Notes under the pieces: generated by a model
What the model was told of the DNA's origin: nothing
What the model saw: the letters and a program-made list of their open reading frames with translations, nothing else
The model's database searches: none
Translations under genes and position numbers: made by a program
Shown: piece by piece, positions 52,867 through 62,192 of the stretch
How positions within the stretch are numbered: position 1 is the stretch's first letter
Layout: each line of letters starts with the position of its first letter
Assembly (NCBI RefSeq): GCF_001662875.1
Contig: NZ_JPVZ01000004.1
Span: 1-64,000 of the forward strand
Source: Thalassospira tepidiphila MCCC 1A03514
Lineage (GTDB): Bacteria; Pseudomonadota; Alphaproteobacteria; Rhodospirillales; Thalassospiraceae
DNA length: 64,000 nucleotides
Direction: 5' to 3'

Positions 52867-55632
52867 ATGCTATCCTCGGAACTGGTCATCCTTGTTTCGC
52901 TGATTTATGTCGGCCTGCTGTATGCGATTGCATGGTGGGGCGACAAGCGTGCGCGTGATGGCCATTCCTGGGTCCGCAATCCGACGGTCTATACCTTATC
53001 CATCGCGGTATATTGCACGTCCTGGACGTTTTATGGCGCGGTCGGAACCGCTGCGCGCAACGGGCTTGAGTATCTGACGATCTATCTGGGCCCGACCGTA
53101 GTCTTTCTCGGATGGTGGTTTTTGTTGCGCAAGATGCTGCGCATTTCCAAGGCCCATCGCATTACCTCGATTGCCGACTTTATCTCGTCACGCTATGGCA
53201 AAAGCACGCAGCTTTCGGTCCTTGTGACCCTGATCGCGGTGATCGGCACCACGCCCTATATCGCACTTCAGCTCAAGGCGATTGCCACCAGTTACACCGT
53301 GCTGACCGGCTGGGAATTTGGCATGGTCGAACCGGTCCGCGAAACGGTCAGTATCTTTTCCGATAGCGGCTTTTGGGCCGCGGTTGGCCTGACGCTGTTT
53401 GGCATTCTGTTTGGCACGCGTTTCATTGATGCCGATGAACATCACGAAGGCATGGTTGCCGCCATCGCCTTTGAAAGTCTGGTCAAGCTGTTTGCCCTTT
53501 TGGCCGTTGGCTTCTTTGTCTCGTTTGTGATGTATGACGGGCTTGGTGACCTGTTTACCCAATCTGCCGAAAACGCCGCTACGGCAAAGCTTCTGATGCT
53601 GCCCGAAGGGGGGAGTTCGCGCTGGCTGACGCTTATGATGCTGTCGATGGCGGCCATCCTGTGCCTGCCGCGCCAGTTTCAGGTGATCATTGTTGAAAAT
53701 GTCGATGAACGTCACCTTGCCACCGCAAGCTGGGCCTTCCCGCTTTATTTGCTGGCGATGAACCTGTTTGTTCTGCCGATTGCACTGGCCGGGCTTGGCG
53801 CCCTTCCGGTCTGGTCGGACCCGGACTTTTTCGTGATTTCTGTGCCGTTGTTTGAAGACCAATCGATGCTGGCGTTGCTCGCCTATGTCGGCGGACTGTC
53901 GGCCAGCACCAGCATGGTGATTGTTGCGACCATCGCGCTTTCGACCATGGTGTGTAACGACCTGATTGTGCCCGCACTTTTGCGCATTCGCCCCCTGCGC
54001 CTGACCGAACGCGATGATCTGACCGGGCTTTTGATCTTTATTCGGCGGGCCTCCATCGTCGTCGTGGTGTTTATGGGCTTTGCCTATTACCGGTCTGCCG
54101 GGGCCAGTGATGCGCTGGCCGAAATCGGGCTGATTTCCTTTGCCGCCATTGCCCAGTTCATTCCGATCATGATTGGCGGGCTTTACTGGAAGGGCGGCAC
54201 ACGGACCGGCGCGCAGGTGGCACTGACCCTCGGCTTTGCCGTTTGGGGCTATACCCTGTTGCTGCCATCGCTTGCCGATAGCGGCTGGATGGATCCGTCC
54301 TTAATTCTGAACGGCGCGTTTGGTCATCCGTGGTTGCGCCCCGAAAGCCTGTTTGGTCTGACGGATTTTGCACCCCTGACCCATGCGCTGATCTGGTCGA
54401 TTTCACTCAATACAGCGGCCTATGTGTTGATCAGTCTGTTTACCGAACCAAGCGCACTTGAACGCATTCAGGCCACCCTGTTTGTCGATGCATTTTCCCG
54501 CAAGGGGCAGGACACCGTGATCTGGCGGTCATCGGCCTCGGCCAATGATCTCTATGAACTGGTCGAACGGTTTTTGGGCCGGGATCGCGCCTATCAGTCG
54601 TTCCGCCAGTTTGATCAAAGCATCGATCCATCCTGGCGGGGCAAGGGCGAAGCCGATGCCGACATGATTGCCTTTACCGAACGGCTTCTGGCGGGCTCCA
54701 TCGGGGCGGCATCGGCCCGTGTGATGGTGTCATCTGTCGCCAAGGGCGAGATGGTCAGCCTTGATGAAGTGCTTGAGATCCTCGAAGAAACCTCGCACGT
54801 CATCGAATATTCCCAGCGCCTTGAAACCAAATCGCGCGAACTTGAAAAAGCCGCGGCCGAACTGCGTGCCGCCAACGAACGGCTCAAGGAACTGGACCGG
54901 CTTAAGGATGAATTCCTGACCATGGTCAGCCATGAATTCAGAACGCCGCTGACCTCGATCCGGTCGTTTTCGGAAATTCTGGTCGACTCCCCGAACCTGG
55001 ACCCGAAACAAGCCGATCACTTCCTTGAAATCATTGTCCGCGAAAGCGAACGCCTGACTCGCCTGATTGATGACCATCTTGATCTTGCCCGTCTTGAAGC
55101 CGGTCATTCCGATTGGCGCGCGGTCGAGGTGGACCCGCGCACGGTGCTTGATGAAAGTATTGATGCGGTCAAAGGCCTGTTTAATGCCAAGGGTGTTGTT
55201 CTGACCAAGGAATATTCGCGCAATTCGGCCCTGTTGCATGTTGATCGCGATCGCCTGACACAGGTCTTCATCAATCTGTTATCGAACGCTGCCAAATTCT
55301 CTGCCCCCGACCACCCCGAAGTATCAGTGCGCGGGGAAGCCATGGATGGCGGCTATCTGGTTTCGATCACTGATAACGGCAAGGGCGTTGCGCCGAACGA
55401 GCTTGAAATCATCTTTGACAAGTTTTCGCGCGGCGGCAAATACGCCGATGACAAACCAAAGCCATCCGGTTCGGGCCTAGGCCTTGCGATTGCCAAGCAT
55501 GTTGTCGAACATTGTCAGGGCAAGATATGGGCCGAAAGCCCTGCGGGACGCGGGGCAACCTTCCGCGTTTTCATTCCCGGCACCATCATGGAGGCCATCA
55601 AGCCCGCCAAACCGGCATCCTTTGGCAGCTAG
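52867..55632 (+). CDS. Sensor histidine kinase with N-terminal sodium/solute symporter domain (CbrA-like)
   Basis: 921 residues. About 1-570 form a 13-helix SLC5/SSS transporter-like domain (ADFISSRYGKSTQLSVL; VGGLSASTSMVIVATIALSTMVCNDLIVP). A STAC-like linker and coiled coil (ETKSRELEKAAAELRAANERLKELDRLKDE) lead to the kinase: H689 in MVSHEFRTPLTSIRSFSEIL, N-box LLSNAAKFSAPDHP, ITDNGKGVAPNEL, GSGLGLAIAKHVV. No receiver is attached; the REC protein at 52217 is probably its partner. Such kinases sense carbon or nitrogen status, or a transported amino acid. Confidence 0.93.
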   Translation: MLSSELVILVSLIYVGLLYAIAWWGDKRARDGHSWVRNPTVYTLSIAVYCTSWTFYGAVGTAARNGLEYLTIYLGPTVVFLGWWFLLRKMLRISKAHRITSIADFISSRYGKSTQLSVLVTLIAVIGTTPYIALQLKAIATSYTVLTGWEFGMVEPVRETVSIFSDSGFWAAVGLTLFGILFGTRFIDADEHHEGMVAAIAFESLVKLFALLAVGFFVSFVMYDGLGDLFTQSAENAATAKLLMLPEGGSSRWLTLMMLSMAAILCLPRQFQVIIVENVDERHLATASWAFPLYLLAMNLFVLPIALAGLGALPVWSDPDFFVISVPLFEDQSMLALLAYVGGLSASTSMVIVATIALSTMVCNDLIVPALLRIRPLRLTERDDLTGLLIFIRRASIVVVVFMGFAYYRSAGASDALAEIGLISFAAIAQFIPIMIGGLYWKGGTRTGAQVALTLGFAVWGYTLLLPSLADSGWMDPSLILNGAFGHPWLRPESLFGLTDFAPLTHALIWSISLNTAAYVLISLFTEPSALERIQATLFVDAFSRKGQDTVIWRSSASANDLYELVERFLGRDRAYQSFRQFDQSIDPSWRGKGEADADMIAFTERLLAGSIGAASARVMVSSVAKGEMVSLDEVLEILEETSHVIEYSQRLETKSRELEKAAAELRAANERLKELDRLKDEFLTMVSHEFRTPLTSIRSFSEILVDSPNLDPKQADHFLEIIVRESERLTRLIDDHLDLARLEAGHSDWRAVEVDPRTVLDESIDAVKGLFNAKGVVLTKEYSRNSALLHVDRDRLTQVFINLLSNAAKFSAPDHPEVSVRGEAMDGGYLVSITDNGKGVAPNELEIIFDKFSRGGKYADDKPKPSGSGLGLAIAKHVVEHCQGKIWAESPAGRGATFRVFIPGTIMEAIKPAKPASFGS

Positions 55633-55647
55633 CACCCCCGAACAAAT

Positions 55648-55680
55648 AAGGGCGCGCAAATTTGGCTTTGCGCGCCCTTT
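55648..55680. terminator. Terminator between the kinase and mmsA
   Basis: AAGGGCGCGCAAA (55648-55660) pairs with TTTGCGCGCCCTT (55667-55679). It lies between convergent genes. Confidence 0.85.
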
Positions 55681-55714
55681 GGTATTGCGATGAGTGCAAT
55701 ACTTATTTCACCAC

Positions 55715-57214
55715 TTATTTCATGGTCGGCATGACGAATTCAGCACCCTTGCGAATGCCGGTCGGCCAGCGCGTGGTGATGGTTTTAAGCTTGGTATAGA
55801 ACCGCACACCTTCCGGACCATGCATGTGATGGTCTCCAAACAGCGATGCTTTCCAGCCGCCAAACGAGTGGAAGGCCATCGGGACCGGGATCGGCACGTT
55901 GATGCCAACCATGCCGGTCTGGGTACGTGCGGCAAATTCACGGGCGGTATCACCATCGCGGGTGAAGATCGCGGTACCATTGCCATATTCATGGTCATCA
56001 ACAAGGTTGGCAGCGGTTTCGAAATCATCGGTACGCACAACCGACAGAACCGGGCCAAAGATCTCTTCCTTGTAGATGCTCATATCCGGGGTGACGTCAT
56101 CAAACAGGGTACCACCGACGAAGTAACCGTCTTCGTAGCCCTGAAGCTTGATGTCCCGGCCGTCAACCACCAGCTTGGCACCTTCTTCGACGCCCTTGTT
56201 GATATAGCCGACAACCTTGTCACGGTGGGCAGCGGTCACAAGCGGTCCCATTTCGGCCGCCGGATCAATACCCGGTGCCACGCGCAGTTCATTGATGCGC
56301 GGAACCAGCTTCTCGATCAGGGTATCGGCCGTTTCCTTGCCGACCGGCACCGCAACCGAGATTGCCATGCAACGCTCGCCAGCCGAACCGTACGCCGCGC
56401 CCATCAGGGCATCAACCGCCTGATCCATATCGGCATCGGGCATGATGATCATGTGGTTTTTCGCCCCACCAAGCGCCTGGCAACGTTTGCCCTGCGCGGT
56501 CGCGGTTTCATAGATGTATTTGGCAATCGGAGTCGATCCGACGAAGCTGATGGCCGAAACATCCGGATCAAACAAAAGCGCATCCACTGCTTCCTTGTCG
56601 CCCTGAACAACGTTGAACACGCCATCCGGAAGGCCGGCTTCGGTCAGCCATTCAGCCAGCAGAAGGGACGCGGACGGATCACGCTCGGACGGCTTGAGGA
56701 TAAAGCAGTTACCGCAGGCAAGGGCGACCGGGAACATCCACATCGGCACCATGGCCGGGAAATTGAACGGCGTGATACCGGCAACGATGCCCAGCGGCTG
56801 ACGGATGGAATGGCTATCAACCTTGGTGCCGACATTCTCGGTGAACTCACCTTTCAGCAACTGCGGCGCGCCGGTGGCAAACTCAACAACCTCAATCCCG
56901 CGGGTGACTTCGCCCAGCGCATCGGACAGAACCTTGCCGTGTTCCGCGGTGATGGCCGCAGCCAGTTCTTCGGAGCGATCTTCGAGGATGCCAAGGAATT
57001 TGTTCAGAATACGCGCACGGCGTAGCGGCGTGGTTGCGGCCCATTCGGCGGCAACTGCGGACGCGGATTCAACAGCGGCGCGGACCTCGGCCTTCGATGC
57101 CAGATCAACCGTCGCACTCTGTGCGCCCGTCGCAGGATTGAAAACCGGTACTGAGCGGCCGGAGTTGCCGGCAACGCGTTTGCCGTTGATGTAATGGGTA
57201 AGTTGGGTTGCCAT
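55715..57214 (-). CDS. mmsA: Methylmalonate-semialdehyde dehydrogenase (CoA-acylating)
   Basis: 499 residues. [27 protein letters not shown], the catalytic cysteine in [17 protein letters not shown], and the C-terminal [53 protein letters not shown] are diagnostic of the MmsA group rather than general aldehyde dehydrogenases. It makes propionyl-CoA or acetyl-CoA from methylmalonate or malonate semialdehyde, in valine, beta-alanine or inositol breakdown. ATG at 57214 is divergent from a LysR gene. Confidence 0.95.
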   Translation of the reverse strand: MATQLTHYINGKRVAGNSGRSVPVFNPATGAQSATVDLASKAEVRAAVESASAVAAEWAATTPLRRARILNKFLGILEDRSEELAAAITAEHGKVLSDALGEVTRGIEVVEFATGAPQLLKGEFTENVGTKVDSHSIRQPLGIVAGITPFNFPAMVPMWMFPVALACGNCFILKPSERDPSASLLLAEWLTEAGLPDGVFNVVQGDKEAVDALLFDPDVSAISFVGSTPIAKYIYETATAQGKRCQALGGAKNHMIIMPDADMDQAVDALMGAAYGSAGERCMAISVAVPVGKETADTLIEKLVPRINELRVAPGIDPAAEMGPLVTAAHRDKVVGYINKGVEEGAKLVVDGRDIKLQGYEDGYFVGGTLFDDVTPDMSIYKEEIFGPVLSVVRTDDFETAANLVDDHEYGNGTAIFTRDGDTAREFAARTQTGMVGINVPIPVPMAFHSFGGWKASLFGDHHMHGPEGVRFYTKLKTITTRWPTGIRKGAEFVMPTMK

Positions 57215-57314
57215 TGGGTTTCTCCCGATAAACCTGATGATCAGTGGGACGATCTTAATATAAGTGGGGGTCTTCCCCCTTAATAACCTGCACCATTATG
57301 ACTATGCACAGGGA

Positions 57315-57351
57315 TGCACATCAATTATCATTTCCGCAAATTCGATGTGCA
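57315..57351. promoter_or_regulatory. Inverted repeat in the mmsA-LysR gap
   Basis: TGCACATC (57315-57322) and GATGTGCA (57344-57351) are perfect inverted repeats 21 bases apart. A GGGGG/CCCCC hairpin lies nearer to mmsA. A LysR target site is the natural reading. Confidence 0.5.
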
Positions 57352-57383
57352 AAAATTAAAGCCATGACAGGATCACACCCACC

Positions 57384-58271
57384 ATGGATTGGGATCGCTT
57401 CCGCATCTTTCTGGCTGTTGCCCGCCAAGGTCAGATCCTTGCCGCTGCCCGGCAGCTTGGCCTGAACCACGCAACAGTTGGGCGCCAGCTGACTGCGCTT
57501 GAACAGGAACTCGGCACCAAACTGATCGAACGGCGCACCACCGGATCGGACCTGACCCCGGCGGGAAGGGAATTGATGCAGGCAGCAGAGGCCGCAGAGT
57601 CGGCTTTTTTACGTGCGGGCACCGCCGTTTCCAACCAGTCAGAGCTGATCAGCGGCACGGTCCGCGTCGGCGTCCCCGATGGATTGGGCAACTATTTTCT
57701 GGCAAGTGAGTTAGCTCACTTTGCATCCAATCACCCGGATCTTGTGATCCAGCTGGTGCCGCTGCCACGGACATTCTCGCTATCGCAACGCGAAGCCGAT
57801 ATCGCCATCACGCTGGATCGACCCAAGCAAGGGCGCCTGGTGATCAGCAAACTCACCGACTACACACTCAGTGTCTATGCCAGCAAATCCTATATCAACC
57901 GTTTTGGCGCGGTCAAAACCGAGGCCGATCTGACAGACCGCCTGTTTGTCACCCATATCGAAGACCTGATTTACAGCCGCGCACTGGATTACGCCGCCCG
58001 CCTTGGCAAACTGATGAAACGCCGCTTTGAATGCGGCAGTGTGGTGGCCCAGATGGAGGCCGTGCGCAACGGATATGGCATCGGCATCCTGCACGACTAC
58101 GCCACCGACGGCATCCCCGACCTCGTTCGCCTGCTGCCTGAAATCCGCTTCACCCGAAACTACTGGATGCTCCAGCACCCGGACACCAAGGATACGCGAA
58201 GTGTCGCAGCCATTGTCGATCATATAACGCGCGTTGTACGCGGGGCTCGTGATCGGTTTATCATGAGCTGA
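57384..58271 (+). CDS. LysR-family regulator, likely of mmsA
   Basis: 295 residues. [60 protein letters not shown] is the LysR HTH. The substrate domain starts [24 protein letters not shown]. It is divergent from mmsA and ends at a terminator hairpin, so it is monocistronic. The inducer is unknown. Confidence 0.92.
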   Translation: MDWDRFRIFLAVARQGQILAAARQLGLNHATVGRQLTALEQELGTKLIERRTTGSDLTPAGRELMQAAEAAESAFLRAGTAVSNQSELISGTVRVGVPDGLGNYFLASELAHFASNHPDLVIQLVPLPRTFSLSQREADIAITLDRPKQGRLVISKLTDYTLSVYASKSYINRFGAVKTEADLTDRLFVTHIEDLIYSRALDYAARLGKLMKRRFECGSVVAQMEAVRNGYGIGILHDYATDGIPDLVRLLPEIRFTRNYWMLQHPDTKDTRSVAAIVDHITRVVRGARDRFIMS

Positions 58272-58359
58272 GAACACACAATTGCCGTCAACGGCAAACG
58301 CCTGAATGCGCAAAGCGGATCGCCATCACATACCCGTTGTGACCAGGCAAACAAAACAA

Positions 58360-58386
58360 AAGCCCGTTCAATCCTGAACGGGCTTC
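58360..58386. terminator. Bidirectional terminator
   Basis: AAGCCCGTTCA (58360-58370) pairs perfectly with TGAACGGGCTT (58375-58385) between convergent genes, with A-rich sequence to the left. Confidence 0.8.
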
Positions 58387-58411
58387 TTGATCACAAAAAA
58401 GTGACAAATGG

Positions 58412-58825
58412 TCATTTATTTCGCCAGTCTATCTCGATCTTGGTCTGCGGCGAGAGGGTCCGCAGCTTGTCTTCGAAATAAGCCTGCATGTCCGCAAGGC
58501 TGTGTTCATCGGCCGCAGACATCGCAACTGTCAGAAACAGCGGCGTCGCTGTCAGCTCGCATGCACCATTTTCAAATGCCAGTACACCAGCATCGGGTTT
58601 GCGCAGGGTACCCTTGACGTCTTCGCCACGGGCTTGCAGCATCATCCCCTTGAGAAAGCAAGGCGCGCCGCGCAAATAGATATCTGCAAACGCAAAGCTA
58701 CCGACACCATCCTGTGCCTTTGAAGTCCGAGACACAGGGCCAGCCTCATCAACTGAAACATCCATCGGATTGACCGAAACCGGCCAAGACTCGTTCACTT
58801 TGATCGCCAGATTAGACATGTGCAT
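58412..58825 (-). CDS. Hypothetical protein of 137 residues
   Basis: I do not recognise the family. The protein starts MHMSNLAIKVNESWPVSVNP and continues with beta-strand-like text (GSFAFADIYLRGAPCFLKGMMLQARGEDVKG; ACELTATPLFLTVAMSAADEHSLADMQAYFEDKLRTL). No signal peptide or membrane segment; two cysteines. ATG at 58825 has an AGGA 6 bases upstream; 58819 and a TTG at 58831 are alternatives. Coding character and a terminator after the stop favour a real single gene, probably cytoplasmic and all-beta plus a C-terminal helix. Confidence 0.65.
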   Translation of the reverse strand: MHMSNLAIKVNESWPVSVNPMDVSVDEAGPVSRTSKAQDGVGSFAFADIYLRGAPCFLKGMMLQARGEDVKGTLRKPDAGVLAFENGACELTATPLFLTVAMSAADEHSLADMQAYFEDKLRTLSPQTKIEIDWRNK

Positions 58826-59155
58826 CACCAATCCTGTAAGGGCGCTTTATGCGCACGGTATCCCCATACCCCTTGGACACGCATTTCACATTGCTTAAGC
58901 ACTGAACAATAATGACTACTAGTCATTTATCGCACATCACAGAAGATCGTCAATGCACTTTGTCCTGACAAAATGTCCTGAATCGGGCAAAGCGCAAGTC
59001 TGTCGGCAAAAATTTCTGAAATATTTGCGTGACGATCCGCCAGATCACGCAGATCATCGTAAAAAATCGTTGTTTAACAACGGAATGCAGCCGAGATCAC
59101 ATTGCTGTGACGTGATCTGGATTGCTGCATCCCGATATTTGCATGGCAGCGTTGC
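58826..59155. other. Intergenic stretch with palindromes, no clear gene
   Basis: Holds AATGACT/AGTCATT (58911-58927, near the promoter of the hypothetical gene) and a long imperfect palindrome (59083-59128: ATGCAGC...GATCAC...GTGATC...GCTGCAT). A 68-codon frame from 58953 has no family features and is probably chance. Confidence 0.5.
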
Positions 59156-59998
59156 CTAGCCCTGAACGACTTCCTGACGCTGCGCGCCCAAACCATCGAT
59201 TCCCAGTTCCATCACGTCGCCGGGTTTGAGGTAAACCGGCGGGTTTTGCCCCATACCCACACCTGGCGGGGTGCCGGTCGAGATAATGTCACCGGGTTGC
59301 AGGCTCATGAAACGCGAAAGATAGCTAACGACGAATGCAACACCATAGGCCATGGTTTTCGTGCTGCCATCCTGATAACGCTTGCCGTTCACATCGAGCC
59401 ACATGGAAAGATTCTGTGGATCGGCAATCTGATCGCGAGTGACAAGCCACGGACCAATCGGGCCGAAGGTATCGGCACTTTTGCCCTTCACCCATTGCCC
59501 TGAATGTTCAAGCTGAAACGCGCGCTCGGAAACATCATTGATCAGACAGTAACCTGCGACATGATCAAGTGCATCGGCCTCGTCGACATATTTGGTGTGC
59601 TTGCCGATCACCACGCCCAGTTCGACTTCCCAATCGGTTTTGGTCGAACCGCGCGGAATTTCAATCGTGTCATTCGGGCCACAAACCGCCGAGGTTGCCT
59701 TAAGGAAAATGATCGGTTCTGGCGGCAGTTCCATACCGGCTTCTTGCGCATGGTCAGAATAGTTCAAACCGATGCAGATAAACTTGCCGGGCCGCCCGAC
59801 ACAGGCGCCAATGCGCGGATCACCCGACACGACCGGCAGGCTTTCCGGATCAAGTGCCGCAATACGTGTAAAGGTTTCATCGGAAATCGTGGTCGGATCA
59901 AGATCATCAATCACGCTGGAAAGATCGCGGATTAAGCCATCCGCATCACAAAGCCCCGGTTTCTCCGCCCCGACCGGGCCATAGCGCAAAAGCTTCAT
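59156..59998 (-). CDS. FAH-family hydrolase (ureidoglycolate lyase / diketo acid hydrolase type)
   Basis: 280 residues. FICIGLNYSDHAQEAGMELPPEPIIFLKATSAVCGPNDTI, TDWEVELGVVIG and GYCLINDVSERAFQLEHSGQWVKGKSADTFGPIGPWLVT carry the metal ligands and lid of the family; DIISTGTPPGVGMG is the last motif. Members cleave acylpyruvates, ureidoglycolate or 2,4-diketo-3-deoxy-sugar acids. It is divergent from a dienelactone hydrolase. It is not part of the homogentisate operon, so the substrate remains open. Confidence 0.9.
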   Translation of the reverse strand: MKLLRYGPVGAEKPGLCDADGLIRDLSSVIDDLDPTTISDETFTRIAALDPESLPVVSGDPRIGACVGRPGKFICIGLNYSDHAQEAGMELPPEPIIFLKATSAVCGPNDTIEIPRGSTKTDWEVELGVVIGKHTKYVDEADALDHVAGYCLINDVSERAFQLEHSGQWVKGKSADTFGPIGPWLVTRDQIADPQNLSMWLDVNGKRYQDGSTKTMAYGVAFVVSYLSRFMSLQPGDIISTGTPPGVGMGQNPPVYLKPGDVMELGIDGLGAQRQEVVQG

Positions 59999-60228
59999 GA
60001 ATTCTCTCTCCTGATATCGTCACGCGGGTTCTTTCTGGGCCCTTGACCAAGCCAAGTCCTGCAAAAAGAACAATTTATCCCTCATACCTTAGTGATGTCA
60101 CATCATGATCCCAAAGGGCAAGCCAATTGAGGATACATTATCCGCAGTGACCATGATGATTGTTCTCGCCCGGCAATTCGATATCATCACCGAAAAGACC
60201 TCTGCGCCGAGAAAGGAAACGACAGGAC

Positions 60229-60891
60229 ATGATGGAGACCCTTACCGCAGCCGACGGGCACAAGTTTGATTGCTGGTTTGAACCACCCGTTGGCACAAGA
60301 CGCGGCGCGATTGTAATCCTGCAGGAAATCTTTGGCGTCACCGAGCAGCTCAAGGGGGTTGCGCGCAAATATGCCGCCCTTGGCTATGAGGTTGCCATCC
60401 CTGCCCTGTTTGACCGGGTGGAGCGTGGTGCGGTTGTTGACTTCAACGATTTTGATCGGGCGCGTGCGTTGATGATGGCGTCCGAGCTTTCAAACACCCT
60501 GACCGACATCGATGCCGCCGCCCGCGCCCTGTCTGCCAACGGTGGCAGGGTTGGCGTGATCGGCTTTTGCTGGGGCGGCGGGTTGGCACTGCGCAGCGCC
60601 CAATGTCTTGATATCGCGGCAGGTGTTTCATTCTATGGCACGCGCATCGACCAATATCTTGATAAGCCGCTGCACACGCCATTTCTGGCGCATTTCGGCC
60701 TGTCTGATGGTCACGTCCCGATTGAGATGATCGAAGACGCCAAGGCAGCTTTGCCCGGCATGGAAGTACATATGTATGAAGCCGGTCATGCCTTTGCCAA
60801 CGAAGCACGTCCATCCGCCTATGTCGAAGCGGCCGCCGAAGTTGCACATGCCCGCACAGCCGAATTTCTTGCCCTTCATGTCGCAGCCTGA
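60229..60891 (+). CDS. Dienelactone hydrolase family protein
   Basis: 220 residues. Alpha/beta hydrolase with the DLH catalytic cysteine in IGFCWGGGLALR, Asp in GLSDGHVP and His in YEAGHAF. ILQEIFGVTEQLKGVARKYAALGYEVAIPALFDR is the family's N-terminal stretch. No signal peptide. Start at the paired ATGs 60229/60232, with AGGAAA upstream. It lies 42 bases before a dehydrogenase gene, so they may be cotranscribed. Confidence 0.88.
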   Translation: MMETLTAADGHKFDCWFEPPVGTRRGAIVILQEIFGVTEQLKGVARKYAALGYEVAIPALFDRVERGAVVDFNDFDRARALMMASELSNTLTDIDAAARALSANGGRVGVIGFCWGGGLALRSAQCLDIAAGVSFYGTRIDQYLDKPLHTPFLAHFGLSDGHVPIEMIEDAKAALPGMEVHMYEAGHAFANEARPSAYVEAAAEVAHARTAEFLALHVAA

Positions 60892-60933
60892 CGCGACAGC
60901 CCCCAGCCCTGACCCATTGGAAACACAGCCCAG

Positions 60934-61887
60934 ATGCGTATTGCCATTCTTGATGACTATCAAAACATTGCCCTGCAGTCGGCCGACTGGACAGACGTCC
61001 AAAATCACGGCGAGATCACCGTATTTGACGATCATGTTTGCAATACGGGCGATCTGATCAGCCGCCTTGAGCCATTTGACGTCCTGTGTGTCATGCGTGA
61101 ACGCACAGCTCTTACCGGCGACATTTTGCGCGCCCTTCCGAACCTGCGGCTGATCGTAACCACCGGCAAACGCAATGACGCCATTGATGTCGCAACCGCA
61201 AGTGAACTGGGCATCACAGTTTGCGGCACAGAGTCCCCATCCACGGCAACGCCCGAACTGACCTTTGCCCTGATGCTGGCACTTGCCCGCAATCTCATGG
61301 CGGAAAACGCATCGATGCGCGCCGGCGGCTGGCAAGTCGGGATCGGCCAGGACCTTGCAGGTTCAACCTTGGGGATTATCGGGCTTGGACGGTTGGGCGC
61401 AAAGGTCGCGAAAATGGCGCAGGCCTTTGACATGCATGTCTGCGCCTGGAGCGCCAATCTGACGCAGGAACGCTGCGACGAATTGGGCGTAACCCATATG
61501 GCAACCAAGGAAGACCTGCTGCGCGCGTCGGATTTCGTCACCATCCATCAACGCCTGTCTGATCGCACCCATGGCCTGATTGGTACGAATGAGCTCAATC
61601 AGATGAAGCCAACCGCCTATCTGATCAACACATCACGCGGCCCGATCGTTGATGACACTGCCCTGATTGACGCGCTCAACAGCGGCGAGATTGCCGGTGC
61701 CGCACTCGATGTTTACGACAAGGAACCACTGCCCGTATCGCATCCCCTGCGTCATTGTGATGGCCTTTTGCTAAGCCCCCATCTTGGCTATGTCACCCGC
61801 AACACCTGGAACGTGTTTTACGGCCAGACGGTCGAGGCCATTTTGGCTTGGCGCAGCGGCAACCCGATCCGGGTTATCGGGCCTTAA
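60934..61887 (+). CDS. D-2-hydroxyacid dehydrogenase family protein
   Basis: 317 residues. NAD-binding motif GIIGLGRLGAKVAKMA; catalytic Arg in TSRGPIVDDTALIDAL, Glu in DVYDKEPLP and His in LLSPHLGYVTRNTW, the complete triad. An N-terminal catalytic half begins RIAILDDYQNIALQSADW. Substrates of this group include hydroxypyruvate, glyoxylate and phosphoglycerate; none is favoured here. It follows the dienelactone hydrolase gene. Confidence 0.92.
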   Translation: MRIAILDDYQNIALQSADWTDVQNHGEITVFDDHVCNTGDLISRLEPFDVLCVMRERTALTGDILRALPNLRLIVTTGKRNDAIDVATASELGITVCGTESPSTATPELTFALMLALARNLMAENASMRAGGWQVGIGQDLAGSTLGIIGLGRLGAKVAKMAQAFDMHVCAWSANLTQERCDELGVTHMATKEDLLRASDFVTIHQRLSDRTHGLIGTNELNQMKPTAYLINTSRGPIVDDTALIDALNSGEIAGAALDVYDKEPLPVSHPLRHCDGLLLSPHLGYVTRNTWNVFYGQTVEAILAWRSGNPIRVIGP

Positions 61888-61926
61888 GAAGCGCATTTAA
61901 CAATTTTCCAAGTTCAAAGGGGCTCG

Positions 61927-62070
61927 ATGACATGGCAAAACCAGCCACCGCCAGACGCCCGAGAGATGACTTGGAAAGACAGCGACATATGTGATCCTGG
62001 TAACGCCAATCTCGCAGGTAGCACGTTTGTGATTTGCGAATTCTCCAACTTCGTCGAAAATGGAAATTAG
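61927..62070 (+). pseudogene. Possible remnant of a pentapeptide-repeat gene
   Basis: A 47-codon frame from ATG 61927 with GGGG upstream. Its second half (GNANLAGSTFVICEFSNF) has the A-N-L-x-x spacing of pentapeptide repeats, about three turns, then a stop at 62068. A real pentapeptide protein would be longer. It could be a decayed fragment or chance. The rest of the 305-base gap shows no other gene. Confidence 0.3.
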
Positions 62071-62192
62071 ATGGAGATCAGGATGCAGCGCGACATGCTG
62101 GTCCCTGATTCAGGCTGACAGTTCAATCCGGATAATCAGATATTCGTCACCAGCACGCCCCAAAATCTGATGTGTAATTTCACAAGGATCGC

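Noticed and set aside
58953..59159. 68-codon frame before the FAH-family gene
   Set aside because: No ribosome site or family features; runs through a palindrome into the stop of the opposite gene.
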